64,000 bases of DNA. Origin: DASQZT01 sp035638575. GTDB lineage: Bacteria > Acidobacteriota > Terriglobia > Bryobacterales > Bryobacteraceae. The stretch spans positions 4,724 through 68,723 of the forward strand of contig DASQZT010000093.1 of NCBI GenBank assembly GCA_035638575.1, given 5' to 3'. The position numbers and the translations under genes are program-made. The notes beneath the pieces were generated by a model. The model worked only from the letters and a program-made list of their open reading frames with translations, did not search any database and was not told where the DNA came from. Below, in pieces: positions 30,420-39,712 of the stretch. Numbering within the stretch: the first letter of the stretch is position 1; each line of letters begins with the position of its first letter.

Positions 30420-31326
30420 TCATTTCCTTCAGTGCTTTTTCCAGCTTCAGGCGGATGCTGTTGTCGTCTTCCTTCTGCACCACGTCCTGAAACACCCCCA
30501 CCGTCGCTCCGTCGCGGTGCGCCACCAGCAGGTCCACCACCTGCATTCTCACCGCGGGGTTGTCGTCCGAGAGCAGAACCTGCGCCAGCGTTTTGCGAAC
30601 TCCGGGATCGGTCGCCAGCGGCTTCAAGCCATCCAGCGCCCGCAGGCGCACGCCCGCATTCGAATCGTGCACCACCCGGTCCAACAGAATGTCCCGCACC
30701 TCGCTCGAGGCCCCCTCGTTCTTCAGAAGCCCCACCGATTCCACCCGCACCGCCGGATTCTCTTCGTGCGCCGCCGCACGCAGCAGCCGTTGAATATTGG
30801 GATTGTCCAGCGCTCCCGAAAGCGTGCGCCGGTGCGTTTCGTCAAAAGCGATCTGCACATGTCCCCCGGCGTCCGGCTGCACGGAGCGCACCGTGGAGTA
30901 GACCTCGTCGGAAGGCGATGGCGTGACGGAGACCGCGCCCGGCGTGGTGAGGGAAAACCGCGCGGCGAAGAAACCGATCGCCACCAGCGCCAGGGCGCCC
31001 ACTGGCTGGCGCAGCCTGCCCAGTCCGCCGAAGCTCGCGCCCATGGCTTCCAGGAAAAGGGTCCACGGGCCTTTGGCCAGCCGGTCGGAGCGCGGCGCGC
31101 CGCCCTGGACCGCCGCCATCAGATCCGAACGGCATTCCTCCAGCAGCATCGGCGGGACCTGCGCTTTCCGCCCGTCCAGCGCCGCCCCCAGCTTCCGCTG
31201 CTGTTCCATCAGGCGCGCGCATTCCGCACAGGAGTGCAGGTGCTGCTCTACCCGCTCTTCCTCGTCGGGGGGTAACTCGCCGTAAAAATAAAGCGGTATC
31301 AGCCCTGAAACCGAATCGCAAGTCAT
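30397..31326 (-). CDS. Membrane anti-sigma factor with zinc motif and C-terminal HEAT repeats
   Basis: 309 residues. The N-terminus has the ZAS zinc motif (His29-x3-Cys33-x2-Cys36) of anti-sigma factors. A single membrane helix is near 108-127. Residues about 175-300 form HEAT-like helical repeats, with recurring NPAVRVESVGLL, NAGVRLRALDGL and NPAVRMQVVDLL stretches, placed outside the membrane. Its ATG overlaps the sigma stop (ATGA 31323-31326), so they are cotranslated. The HEAT domain is a plausible periplasmic sensor controlling the sigma factor. Confidence 0.86.
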   Translation of the reverse strand: MTCDSVSGLIPLYFYGELPPDEEERVEQHLHSCAECARLMEQQRKLGAALDGRKAQVPPMLLEECRSDLMAAVQGGAPRSDRLAKGPWTLFLEAMGASFGGLGRLRQPVGALALVAIGFFAARFSLTTPGAVSVTPSPSDEVYSTVRSVQPDAGGHVQIAFDETHRRTLSGALDNPNIQRLLRAAAHEENPAVRVESVGLLKNEGASSEVRDILLDRVVHDSNAGVRLRALDGLKPLATDPGVRKTLAQVLLSDDNPAVRMQVVDLLVAHRDGATVGVFQDVVQKEDDNSIRLKLEKALKEMNASIGTF

Positions 31327-31940
31327 GCAAAATCTCCCAACACGGAACGCATTTTTTGTGTGGCCCGGAAGAGGCAGTTCTTCGCCGCCTCTTCGGTGGT
31401 CCCCAGCATTTCGCCTATATTCCGCAAGCGCAATCCCTGGTAGTGCCGCAGCTCGAAAACCATGCGCTCCCTGGGCGTGAGGCCCATGAGCGCGTCTTCG
31501 ATCTTGTCCTTTAACTGGCGGTTCCACATGGCCCGCTCCGGATCCGCCACCGCGGCCTCTTCCTCGAAGGTTTCCATCCGGTCGATGGGTCCGTCCGTCG
31601 TTTCCACCACCGGGGATTCCTCCTTCCGGACCTTCCGCTTGCGCAGTTGATCCAGGCAGATATTGGTGACAATCCGGTAAAGCCAGGTATGAAAGCTGCA
31701 ATCGAACCGGAAGGCGTGGAGGTTGCGATACACCCTGAGAAACGCTTCCTGATATACGTCCCGCGCATCTTCCGGCGAGCGCAGCAGGTTCATCGCAAGG
31801 CGCAGCACACTCTGGTCGTAAGCGCGCACCAGTTGCTCGAAGGCGTCCTGGTCGCCACGCTGGGCAGCCCGAATTAGCGAATCGACCTGTGGATTCAATC
31901 GGGCGCCTACCGCTCCGGCTGATCCCTGCGTATAACTCAC
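31323..31940 (-). CDS. ECF RNA polymerase sigma factor
   Basis: 205 residues from a GTG. Sigma region 2 (about 30-102) contains DARDVYQEAFLRVYRNLHAF and the TWLYRIVTNICLDQLRKRK stretch. Region 4 (about 152-198) has LTPRERMVFELRHYQGL and a helix-turn-helix GEMLGTTEEAAKNCLFRAT. No region 3 is present, as expected for ECF factors. The immediately overlapping gene codes its presumed zinc-binding anti-sigma, followed by DUF4097 and PDZ proteins that are likely envelope-related targets or sensors. Confidence 0.95.
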   Translation of the reverse strand: MSYTQGSAGAVGARLNPQVDSLIRAAQRGDQDAFEQLVRAYDQSVLRLAMNLLRSPEDARDVYQEAFLRVYRNLHAFRFDCSFHTWLYRIVTNICLDQLRKRKVRKEESPVVETTDGPIDRMETFEEEAAVADPERAMWNRQLKDKIEDALMGLTPRERMVFELRHYQGLRLRNIGEMLGTTEEAAKNCLFRATQKMRSVLGDFA

Positions 31941-32056
31941 GTTACCCTAGCGCCTTACCGGCTCCCAATATTCTACCTGTGAATTTGGACGCACTTGTGG
32001 TCAAAACGTAACGCGGATAAGCCTGAATGTCCGGTCTTGCGTGGGTCCTGGCAGTC

Positions 32057-33016
32057 CTACACCCACCACGCCGCGGCGGGTTGCTGCCGCATCACGATGC
32101 CGTTCAGGAACGAGGCCGCACGGGTGAGTCCCTCTTCGGGCGACAGCAGGCTGTCCTCGTGCTCGATCGACAGCACGTAATCGTACCCGAACATGCGGAG
32201 CGTGGAAGCGAACTCCCGCCACCACTCCTCGCCGTGCCCGTAACCGCAGGTGCGGAAGATCCAGGCGCGGTTCCGCTCATCCGTGTAACTCTTGGTGTCG
32301 AGTACGCCGGTGAGCGGCAGGTTGCGCTCGTAGATCTGGGTATCCTTGGCGTGGACGTGGAAAATGGAGTCGCCCAGCACGCGGATGGCGGCTATGGGGT
32401 CGATCGCCTGCCAGAACATGTGGCTGGGATCGTAGTTGCACCCGATGGTTGGGCCGGCTATGGAGCGGAGCTTCAACATGGTTTCCGGACTATACACCAC
32501 AAATCCGGGGTGCATCTCAATCGCGATCTTCACGCCGTGCTCCGCCGCGAACTTCGCGTGCCGGATCCAGTAGGGCGCGACGACCTCGTCCCACTGCCAC
32601 TTGAGGATCTCCAGGTAGTCCGGCGGCCAGGGACAGGTCACCCAGTTGGGCCACTTGGAAGCGGGCGAATCGCCCGGACAGCCGCTGAAATCGATCACTA
32701 CCGGCACGCCCAGCTTTTCCGCCAGCAGAATGGTCTTGCGGCTGACTGCCCGATCGCGTTTCGCGCGGCTCTGAACCGGATGCAGCGGGTTGCCGTGGCA
32801 GCTCAACGCGCTGATGCTGAAGCCGTGATCGGCCAGTTTTTTCTTGAACTCTTTCAGCTCATGGTCGTTGTCGAGCATCGAGAGCTTGCAGTGCGCGTCT
32901 CCGGGATAGTTCCCGGTTCCCAGTTCCACAGTCTCGATGCCGTTGCTCTTGAGCTTCTTCAGGACATCTTCCAATGGCAGTTGCGACAACAGGGGGGTGA
33001 ATACGCCGACTCTCAC
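32057..33016 (-). CDS. Sugar phosphate isomerase/epimerase-like TIM-barrel protein
   Basis: 319 residues from a GTG (rc of 33014-33016) with AAGGAG eight bases upstream, which decides the start over an ATG at 33049. It belongs to the xylose-isomerase-like barrel family (AP_endonuc_2 fold). Likely metal ligands are in IAIEMHPGF, NYDPSHM, HVHAKD and SIEHEDS. Such enzymes isomerise or epimerise sugars or myo-inositol derivatives; the substrate is unknown. No sugar kinase or transporter is adjacent. Confidence 0.82.
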   Translation of the reverse strand: MRVGVFTPLLSQLPLEDVLKKLKSNGIETVELGTGNYPGDAHCKLSMLDNDHELKEFKKKLADHGFSISALSCHGNPLHPVQSRAKRDRAVSRKTILLAEKLGVPVVIDFSGCPGDSPASKWPNWVTCPWPPDYLEILKWQWDEVVAPYWIRHAKFAAEHGVKIAIEMHPGFVVYSPETMLKLRSIAGPTIGCNYDPSHMFWQAIDPIAAIRVLGDSIFHVHAKDTQIYERNLPLTGVLDTKSYTDERNRAWIFRTCGYGHGEEWWREFASTLRMFGYDYVLSIEHEDSLLSPEEGLTRAASFLNGIVMRQQPAAAWWV

Positions 33017-33116
33017 GCCGTTTTCTCCTTGAGTTGGATCAGGTGCCATGAACAGAATATCACGTAGCGCCGCCATCGCCGCCGTGTTCCCCCCGATTTG
33101 GATTACCCTATTGACC

Positions 33117-33611
33117 ATGAAACGGCTTCTGATCCTCGCCGCCCTGTTCGCCTCGCTGGCCCTTGCGGCGGAAGACTGGGGACCCGCCGGGTTTCTCGTC
33201 GGCCAATGGACCGGAGAAGGCAGCGGCCAGCCCGGCCAGGGCTCCGGCGATTTCTCCTTCACGCCCGACCTGCAGGGCACGGTCCTAATCCGCAAGAGCT
33301 TCGCCGAATACCCGCCGGCCAATGGCAAACCCGGGTTCCGGCATGACGACCTGATGGTGGTGTATCGCGAGGAGACATCCAAACAGCTCCGGGCGATCTA
33401 CTTCGACAATGAAGGCCACGTCATTCAATATGCTGTCCAGCCGGCGGATGGCGGCGTCGTGTTCGTCACCGATGGCCCACGCTCCGGCGCCCGTTATCGC
33501 CTTATCTACACCGCCGTGGAACCCGGCCGTCTGAAGTTGAAATTCGAAATCGCACCGCCGGGCAAGGATTTCAGCACCTACATCGAGGCCTCCGCGCGCC
33601 GCGCCCGGTAA
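33117..33611 (+). CDS. Small secreted hypothetical protein
   Basis: 164 residues from the ATG at 33117. The signal peptide is about 1-18 (MKRLLILAALFASLALA). The mature protein is beta-rich, with GFLVGQWTGEGSG, FSFTPDLQGTVLIRKSF and LRAIYFDNEGHVIQYAV. This looks like a lipocalin-like or DUF1579-type barrel that binds a small ligand, but the match is weak. It converges on the M13 peptidase gene with a 2-bp gap. Confidence 0.65.
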   Translation: MKRLLILAALFASLALAAEDWGPAGFLVGQWTGEGSGQPGQGSGDFSFTPDLQGTVLIRKSFAEYPPANGKPGFRHDDLMVVYREETSKQLRAIYFDNEGHVIQYAVQPADGGVVFVTDGPRSGARYRLIYTAVEPGRLKLKFEIAPPGKDFSTYIEASARRAR

Positions 33612-33613
33612 CG

Positions 33614-35629
33614 TCACCACACGCGGCAGGCGTTCGTGACCACCATCTTCTGCCCCGCCTTACAGGAAAACGCCTTCTGGAACTCCGGCATGTTTTCCAC
33701 CACGCCGGTCACCCGGAACCGCGCCGGCGAATGCTCGTTGGTCTGAACCTGCAGGCGCAGCGACTCTTCGCGCTCGTTCTCGCACCACACCTGGCCGAAC
33801 GAAAGAAACAGGCGCTGCTCCGGCGTGAAGCCGTCGATCTTGGGCTGGCTGGCGCCGATGGTGTTCAGCAGAGCCATCAAGGCCACCCGCACGCCCCCGT
33901 TGTCCGCCGTGTTTTCGCCCAGCGTCAGCTTGCCGTTGATGTACACCCCGGGCAACACGGCAAAACTCGAATACTCGTCGGCCACACAGGCGGCGCGCTG
34001 CTGGAATTCCTTGGCGTCTTCCGCCGTCCACCAGTCTTTGAGATTGCCCTCGGCATCGAACTGGCGGCCCTGATCGTCGAACCCGTGGGTCAGCTCGTGG
34101 CCGATCACCATGCCGATCCCACCGAAGTTCACGGCGTCATCCATGGCGTTGTCGTAGAACGGCGGCTGGAGAATCCCGGCGGGGAAGTTGATGTTGTTCA
34201 TCTGCGCATCGTAGTAGGCATTGACCGTCGGCGGCGTCATCTCCCACTCGGCTTTGTCAACCGGCTTGCCGATCTTGTCGAGTTCGCGCTGAAACTCGAA
34301 AGCGTTGGCGCGGTAGTCGTTGCCCAGGGCGTCGTCGCGCCGGATGGCCACGCTCGAATAGTCGCGCCACTTGTCCGGGTAGCCGATCTTGTTGGCGATC
34401 GCCTTCAGCTTCACCAGGGCCGCCTGCTTGGTGGCCGGGCTCATCCACGGCAGAGTCTGTATGTCCTGCCCGAGCGCCTTCTCCAGCGCATCCACCATCT
34501 TCAGCGTGCGCTCCTTGCCTTGCGCGCCGAAGGTCCGCTCCACGAACTTCCGTCCCAGCGCTTCGCCCAGCTCGGCGTCCGTGAAATCCACGCACCGCTT
34601 CCAGCGCGGCCGCATTTCGCCGGCGCCGGTCAGCGTCCTGCCGTAGAAATCGAAGTTCTCTTTCGCGAAGGCCGTGGGCAGAATCCGCGCCCGGGAGTGG
34701 ATCGCGTACCACGTGAGATAGGTCTTCCAATCCGCCAGGCTCGCGCTCGCAATCTCCGCGTCGACCGCTTTGAAAAAGTCCGGCCACGCGACATTGAGGC
34801 TCTGGAACTCCGGCGAGCCGCTGCCGGTGAAGTACCGGCTCCAGCGGAATCCCGGGCTCAGCGCCTCCAGCTCCCGCTTGCTCATTTTGTGGTACACCTT
34901 CTCGGGATCGCGCCGCGAGACGTTGTCGAGCGAGCCCTTGGCCAGCGCCGTTTCGATGCGCATCACCACCGCGGCGTCCGCCTTCGCGCGGTCCGGCTTC
35001 TCGCCCGCCAGCTCGAACATGCGCTGGACGTGCGTCACATATTTCTGCCGCAGCTCCACGGATTTCGCATCGTCTTTGAGATAGTAGTCGCGGTCGGGCA
35101 GTCCGATGCCGCCCTGATCGGCCTGCGCGATCACCGCCGTCGAGTCCTTGGCGTCCTGGCCGGAGGAAAATTCAAACAGCGCCGCAATGCCGGAACGGTG
35201 CAGGCGCGCAATCTCATCGGCCAGTTGCGGCTTGTCCTTCAAGTCCCGGATGCGGGTCAGTTCCGGTTCCAGTGGCGAGAGGCCCTTGGCGTCGATCGCC
35301 TTCTCGTCCATGCACGCCGCGTAGTAGTCGCCGATCTTCTGGGCGACCGCGTCCCGCGCGGGGTCCGGCTTGGCCGCCTCTTCGAGGATCTGGCGCAGGA
35401 TCTCGCGGTTGCGCTCTTCGAGCTCGGTGAAGCGCCCCCAGCTCGACTGGTCCGCGGGGATGGGGTTGTTCTTGAGCCAGTTTCCGCAAGCGTACTGGTA
35501 GAAGTCCTGGCACGGGTCGGCCGAGCGATCCAGGTTGTTGACGCTGAATTGAATGCTGGCTTGCTTTGGCGGCGCCTGGGCCGCAAGCGAAAGAACGCAA
35601 AGCGCCGAAAGAAGAATGGTCTTGAGCAA
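33614..35629 (-). CDS. Secreted M13 family zinc metallopeptidase (neprilysin-like)
   Basis: 671 residues. I chose a TTG start at 35629 because AAGGGAGGAG lies just upstream and a signal peptide follows at once; no ATG fits. The zinc site is HELTH (511-515) with the third ligand Glu in GENTAD (571-576). The substrate motif NAYY is at 470-473 and the C-terminus is CRVW, as in family M13. It cleaves peptides in the periplasm or outside. The next gene downstream converges with it. Confidence 0.93.
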   Translation of the reverse strand: MLKTILLSALCVLSLAAQAPPKQASIQFSVNNLDRSADPCQDFYQYACGNWLKNNPIPADQSSWGRFTELEERNREILRQILEEAAKPDPARDAVAQKIGDYYAACMDEKAIDAKGLSPLEPELTRIRDLKDKPQLADEIARLHRSGIAALFEFSSGQDAKDSTAVIAQADQGGIGLPDRDYYLKDDAKSVELRQKYVTHVQRMFELAGEKPDRAKADAAVVMRIETALAKGSLDNVSRRDPEKVYHKMSKRELEALSPGFRWSRYFTGSGSPEFQSLNVAWPDFFKAVDAEIASASLADWKTYLTWYAIHSRARILPTAFAKENFDFYGRTLTGAGEMRPRWKRCVDFTDAELGEALGRKFVERTFGAQGKERTLKMVDALEKALGQDIQTLPWMSPATKQAALVKLKAIANKIGYPDKWRDYSSVAIRRDDALGNDYRANAFEFQRELDKIGKPVDKAEWEMTPPTVNAYYDAQMNNINFPAGILQPPFYDNAMDDAVNFGGIGMVIGHELTHGFDDQGRQFDAEGNLKDWWTAEDAKEFQQRAACVADEYSSFAVLPGVYINGKLTLGENTADNGGVRVALMALLNTIGASQPKIDGFTPEQRLFLSFGQVWCENEREESLRLQVQTNEHSPARFRVTGVVENMPEFQKAFSCKAGQKMVVTNACRVW

Positions 35630-35670
35630 AGCGGACTCCTCCCTTTTCAATTTTACGCGTGGATTCGAGA

Positions 35671-36924
35671 TTAGTGAGCCCGGCCGCCCTTGGGAGGCGT
35701 GAGCGTTGCCGTCAGTGGCGAAAGCGTCGGTGTATCCAGCTCGAATCCCTCCCACCGCGCCACTACCGCGCTGGCCAGGCAGTTGCCCACCACGTTGATC
35801 GACGTGCGCGCCATGTCCAGCAGCGCATCCACCCCCAGCAGCACCGCCACTCCTTCCATCGGCAGATGGAAGGTCGCCAGCGTTCCCGCCAGGATCACCA
35901 GCGCCGAGCGCGGCACCCCGGCGACGCCTTTGCTCGTGATCATCAGCGTCAGCATCCAGACCAACTGCTCGCCGAACGACGGATGCATCCCGGCGGCCTG
36001 CGCCACGAAGACCGACGCCAGCGAGAGGTACAGCGTCGTGCCCACAAGGTTGAAGCTGTAACCGGTCGGAATGACGAAGCCCACGATGTGCTTGGGCACC
36101 CCGAAAGCTTCCATGTTCTCGAGCGCCAGGGGCAGCGCCGCCTCGCTCGATGCGGTCGAGAAGGCGATCAGGAACGGCTCGCGCACCGCGCGGTAGAAGC
36201 TCGCCAGCGGAATGCCGAACAGGAACAAGCCCGGACCCAGCACAAACACGATGCACAGCACCGACGATACGTACATGGTCCCGATCAGCTTGCTCAAGCC
36301 GAACAGCACCCCCACGCCCTTGCTCCCCACCGTGACCGCGATCGCCGCGCCCACCCCGATGGGCGCCAGGTACATGACGTACCGCGTGTAGCGGAACATC
36401 ACCTCGGCCAGCGAGCCGCAAAATTTCACCACCGGCTCGGCCTTGGCTCCGATGGCCGCGCAAGCGGCGCCGAAAAGGAACGCGAAGACCACCACCTGCA
36501 AGGCGTCGTTGCGCGCCATGGCGTCGATGATGCTGGCCGGGAAGATGTGCTCCAGCACGCTGCTCAGCGTGGCCGGCGCCTGCGGGAGCGCGGCGTCCGC
36601 CGCGGTGCGCTGGATGGGCACTCCGTCGCCCGGACGCACCAGGTTCACCGCGCCCAGTCCCAGGAACAACGCGATGGTCGTGACGATTTCGAAGTACACG
36701 ATGGCCTTCAATCCGATGCGGCCCATGTGCTTCAGTTCGCCGCCGCTCCCGATCCCGTAGACCAGCGTGGCGAACAGCAGCGGCGCGATGATCGAGCGGA
36801 TCAGCCGCAGGAAGACGTTGCTCACGGGCGCCAGTTCCTTCGCGAATCCCGGCGCGGCAACCCCCGCCGCGACGCCCGCGGCCATCCCGATGAAGATCCA
36901 GCCGGTGAGCGAAATCCGCTTCAT
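35671..36924 (-). CDS. Dicarboxylate/amino acid:cation symporter (DAACS family)
   Basis: 417 residues with about eight helices and two re-entrant loops. Signatures are the SSEAALPLALENMEAFGVP stretch (hairpin 1 side), the NLVGTTLYLSLASVFVAQA helix and ITSKGVAGVPRSALVILAGT. GltP/DctA-type proteins import glutamate or C4-dicarboxylates with protons or sodium. The ATG overlaps the stop of nadK (36921-36924), making it the last gene of the xseB-ispA-tlyA-nadK chain. Unusual company for a transporter. Confidence 0.88.
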   Translation of the reverse strand: MKRISLTGWIFIGMAAGVAAGVAAPGFAKELAPVSNVFLRLIRSIIAPLLFATLVYGIGSGGELKHMGRIGLKAIVYFEIVTTIALFLGLGAVNLVRPGDGVPIQRTAADAALPQAPATLSSVLEHIFPASIIDAMARNDALQVVVFAFLFGAACAAIGAKAEPVVKFCGSLAEVMFRYTRYVMYLAPIGVGAAIAVTVGSKGVGVLFGLSKLIGTMYVSSVLCIVFVLGPGLFLFGIPLASFYRAVREPFLIAFSTASSEAALPLALENMEAFGVPKHIVGFVIPTGYSFNLVGTTLYLSLASVFVAQAAGMHPSFGEQLVWMLTLMITSKGVAGVPRSALVILAGTLATFHLPMEGVAVLLGVDALLDMARTSINVVGNCLASAVVARWEGFELDTPTLSPLTATLTPPKGGRAH

Positions 36925-37781
36925 CGTTCTCCCCATTTCAGTTTCTGGCGCAGCACGTCGAAGAACATCATGCGGGGGGGACGCACCAGCAGCAGCGAGT
37001 AGCGCGAGCTGCGGCACACGATCGTGTCGTTCTCCCGGATCGGCATGCCCACCTGGCCGTCGATCGTCAGGTAGACGCTTTCGCCCGGAGCGTGCGACAG
37101 CACCCGGATCACGCTGGTTTCCGGCACCAGGACCGGGCGGTTGGTGAGCATGTGCGGGCAGATCGGCGTGATGCAGATCGCCGGAACCGAAGGAAAGATG
37201 ATCGGCCCGCCGGCTGAAAGCGAGTACGCCGTGGAGCCGGTGGGCGTCGAGATGATGAGGCCGTCGGCCTTGTAGGCGCACACGAACTGATCGTCGACGT
37301 GCGTGTCGAGGTCGACCATGCGGGCGATGGCCGCCTTCGCCAGCACCGCGTCGTTCAATGCGTCCCAGGAGGCCACCACGTCGCCGTCGCGCACCACCTC
37401 GGTGTGCAGCAGCTTCCGCTTGGCGATGCGGTGCTCGCCCCGGAAGGCGCGCTCGAGTTCGGAGAACAATTCGTCGGTGGTGATGGCGGTCAGAAATCCG
37501 AGCCCCCCGAGATTCACCGGGAAAAGCGGAATCTCGCGGCGTCCGATGGCGCGCGCGGCGGAGAGCAGCGTGCCGTCGCCGCCCAGCACGATAATCAGGT
37601 CGCAGCCTTCGGGGACGTCCTCGCGCGCAATGCCCGGCGCGTTGGCATAGATGCCGCTGGTTTCATCCAGCCGCATGCCGATGCCGCGGTTCTCCAGCCA
37701 CTCCATCAGCTTGGGCAGGATCGCGTGGGCGGCGTCCGAGTTCGGCTTCGAGACGATGCCGACAGTCTTAATGACGGGCAT
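36921..37781 (-). CDS. nadK: NAD kinase
   Basis: 286 residues. It phosphorylates NAD to NADP. The NAD kinase GGDGT motif is at 67-71 and the second conserved loop is STPTGSTAYSLSAGGPI (about 176-192). Length and motif spacing agree with bacterial NadK. It overlaps tlyA by 14 bp and the symporter by 4 bp, so it is translated as part of the chain. A tlyA-nadK neighbourhood is common in bacteria. Confidence 0.95.
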   Translation of the reverse strand: MPVIKTVGIVSKPNSDAAHAILPKLMEWLENRGIGMRLDETSGIYANAPGIAREDVPEGCDLIIVLGGDGTLLSAARAIGRREIPLFPVNLGGLGFLTAITTDELFSELERAFRGEHRIAKRKLLHTEVVRDGDVVASWDALNDAVLAKAAIARMVDLDTHVDDQFVCAYKADGLIISTPTGSTAYSLSAGGPIIFPSVPAICITPICPHMLTNRPVLVPETSVIRVLSHAPGESVYLTIDGQVGMPIRENDTIVCRSSRYSLLLVRPPRMMFFDVLRQKLKWGER

Positions 37782-38490
37782 AAAGCAGGAACTCCTTGTT
37801 CCCTTCGGCGCCCAGGATGGGGCTTTCCATGATGCCGGTTTCGAATCCGGAATCTCGCACCGCGCGTGTTACTTTCTCGCAAGCGGCGCGGTGCAGTTCC
37901 GGCTCGCGAACGATGCCTCCCTTGCCCACCTGCCCCTTGCCCACTTCAAACTGCGGTTTGATCAGTATAACCATTTGCCCCTCCGCGTGGAGCAGCGGCA
38001 CCGCCGCGGGCAGGATCAGGGTGACGGAAATAAAGCTGACGTCGCACGCGATGAAGTCCGCCTGCTCGCCGATCTGCTCGAACTTCAATTCGCGCGCGTT
38101 GACGCCCTCGTGCAGCCGCACCCGCGGATCGGTGCGCAGCGCCCACGCCAGTTGGCCGGCGCCGACATCCACCGCGTGCACGCGCGCCGCTCCCCCCTGC
38201 AGCAGGACGTCGGTGAACCCGCCGGTGGAGGCGCCGATATCCAGGCACACCTTTCCCGCGACGTCGATGCCGAAGTGCCGCAGCGCGCCCGCCAGCTTGA
38301 GGCCTCCGCGGCTCACGTAAGGCGGACGCGCCAGGACTTCGATCACGCAGTCCGCCGCGACGGGCTGGCCCGGCTTGCCCGCCTTCTGGCCGTTGAGCAG
38401 CACCTCGCCCGCCATCACCAGCGCCTGCGCCTTCTCGCGCGATTCGGCGAGACCGCGCTCCACGATCAACCGGTCCAGCCGGGTCCTCAT
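37768..38490 (-). CDS. tlyA: TlyA family rRNA 2'-O-methyltransferase
   Basis: 240 residues. An N-terminal S4 RNA-binding domain (about 1-60) has RLDRLIVERGLAESREKAQ. The Rossmann methyltransferase domain has motif I DIGASTGGFTDVLLQ, a VDVGAGQLAW motif, and downstream catalytic Lys, Asp and Glu positions (IACDVSFIS, ILIKPQFEVGKG). TlyA methylates 16S/23S rRNA cytidines and influences capreomycin sensitivity. The ATG at 38490 overlaps the ispA stop (ATGA), and its stop lies inside the nadK start. Confidence 0.92.
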   Translation of the reverse strand: MRTRLDRLIVERGLAESREKAQALVMAGEVLLNGQKAGKPGQPVAADCVIEVLARPPYVSRGGLKLAGALRHFGIDVAGKVCLDIGASTGGFTDVLLQGGAARVHAVDVGAGQLAWALRTDPRVRLHEGVNARELKFEQIGEQADFIACDVSFISVTLILPAAVPLLHAEGQMVILIKPQFEVGKGQVGKGGIVREPELHRAACEKVTRAVRDSGFETGIMESPILGAEGNKEFLLYARH

Positions 38491-39368
38491 GATTTGCGGT
38501 GGACGATCAGGTCGGCCAGCTCGTGCAACCGCGCGGCGCGGCTCCCGAACCGTTCCAGCACCTGGTGGGCGCGCGCGCATTCCTCCTCGGCCATGCGGCG
38601 CGAGGTTTCCAGGCCGTAGACCGCGGGGAACGTGATCTTGCCCTGTTGCGCGTCCTTGCCGGCGGTCTTGCCGAGCGCCTCGGAAGACTCTTCTACGTCC
38701 AGAATGTCGTCCACGATCTGGAACGCCAGCCCCACGTGCTCCCCGTAACAGGAGAGCGCGGCGTAATCCTCCGCGCCCGCGCCCGCGTAAATCGCTCCCA
38801 GACGCAAGCTGGCGCGCAGCAGGGCGCCGGTCTTGGCGCGGTGGATGGATTCGAGCAGCTCGGCTGTGGGTGTCTTGCCCTCGCCTTCGAGATCGGCCAC
38901 CTGCCCGCCGATCATGCCGCCGGCCGTGCCCGACGCGGTGGCGAGTTCCTCCATCAGCCGCGCCTTGCGGTCCGCGGTGGTATCCAGTTGCGCCAGCACC
39001 TGGAACGCCAGCGTGAGCAGCGCGTCACCGGCCAGGATCGCCATGGCCTCGCCGAACACCTTGTGGTTGGTGAGCTTGCCGCGGCGGTAATCGTCGTTGT
39101 CCAGGGCCGGCAGGTCGTCGTGTATCAGCGAGTAGGTGTGGATCAGCTCGAGCGCGCAGGCGGCGGCCACCACACCCTTGGCCGCATCGGAAACCGTGCG
39201 CGCGGCTTCCACGCACAGAATCGGGCGAATGCGTTTGCCGCCGGCGAAAAGGCTATACCGCATGGCGCGGTGGATGGTCTCCGGGGGCGTCGCCTCCGGC
39301 GGCACCAGGCGGTCGAGTTCCGCATCCACCAGCCGTTGTTGCTGGGCAAGATAGTCGCGCAGGTTCAT
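38487..39368 (-). CDS. ispA: Polyprenyl synthetase (farnesyl diphosphate synthase-like)
   Basis: 293 residues. The first Asp-rich motif DDLPALD is at 84-90 and the second DDILD at 220-224. The lysine/arginine positions for the allylic substrate are in GGKRIRPILC and the KTGALL segment. Two residues between the first aspartates and the rest fit short-chain (C15-C20) synthases. It supplies isoprenoid precursors. ATGA overlaps with xseB (39365-39368) and tlyA (38487-38490) give a tightly coupled chain. The gene symbol is by position and length. Confidence 0.9.
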   Translation of the reverse strand: MNLRDYLAQQQRLVDAELDRLVPPEATPPETIHRAMRYSLFAGGKRIRPILCVEAARTVSDAAKGVVAAACALELIHTYSLIHDDLPALDNDDYRRGKLTNHKVFGEAMAILAGDALLTLAFQVLAQLDTTADRKARLMEELATASGTAGGMIGGQVADLEGEGKTPTAELLESIHRAKTGALLRASLRLGAIYAGAGAEDYAALSCYGEHVGLAFQIVDDILDVEESSEALGKTAGKDAQQGKITFPAVYGLETSRRMAEEECARAHQVLERFGSRAARLHELADLIVHRKS

Positions 39369-39625
39369 GCGGTTCCGGATTTTTCGGGGCGGAAGGCCTC
39401 GGCGGTGAGCTTGCCCTCTTTGCGAATCAGCACTTCGACGCGGGTCTCCGCCTCTTCGAGTTGCTTCCGGCAGGCATCGCTCAAGTTCATGCCGCGCTCG
39501 AACAGCTCCAGCGATCGCTCCAGCGGGAGGTCGCCGCCTTCCAGTTCCTTGACCACTTTTTCGAGTTCGTCGAGCGAGGCCTCGAAGGAGACGACAGGCT
39601 TGGCCTCGGGTTCGTTCTCCGCCAT
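39365..39625 (-). CDS. xseB: Exodeoxyribonuclease VII small subunit
   Basis: 86 residues. It forms the helical accessory subunit of exonuclease VII. Signatures are FEASLDELEKVVKELEGG, LPLERSLELFERGMNLSDAC and a C-terminal variable tail. The large subunit XseA is not in the window. First of the overlapping xseB-ispA-tlyA-nadK-symporter chain. The promoter must be in the 87 bp between this gene and tnaA. Confidence 0.93.
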   Translation of the reverse strand: MAENEPEAKPVVSFEASLDELEKVVKELEGGDLPLERSLELFERGMNLSDACRKQLEEAETRVEVLIRKEGKLTAEAFRPEKSGTA

Positions 39626-39712
39626 CGCCTCATTCTAACAGGGCTGGCGGCGGCTAAGCCCCCGTCATGTAAGGACCTCGGATGCCTGCCCGCCTGTCCC
39701 GCCGCGGGTATA

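Noticed and set aside
33017..33382. Extension of the sugar-isomerase-like gene beyond GTG 33016
   Set aside because: The ribosome-binding site and barrel start favour 33016; upstream residues are low-complexity and lie antisense to the neighbouring gene.
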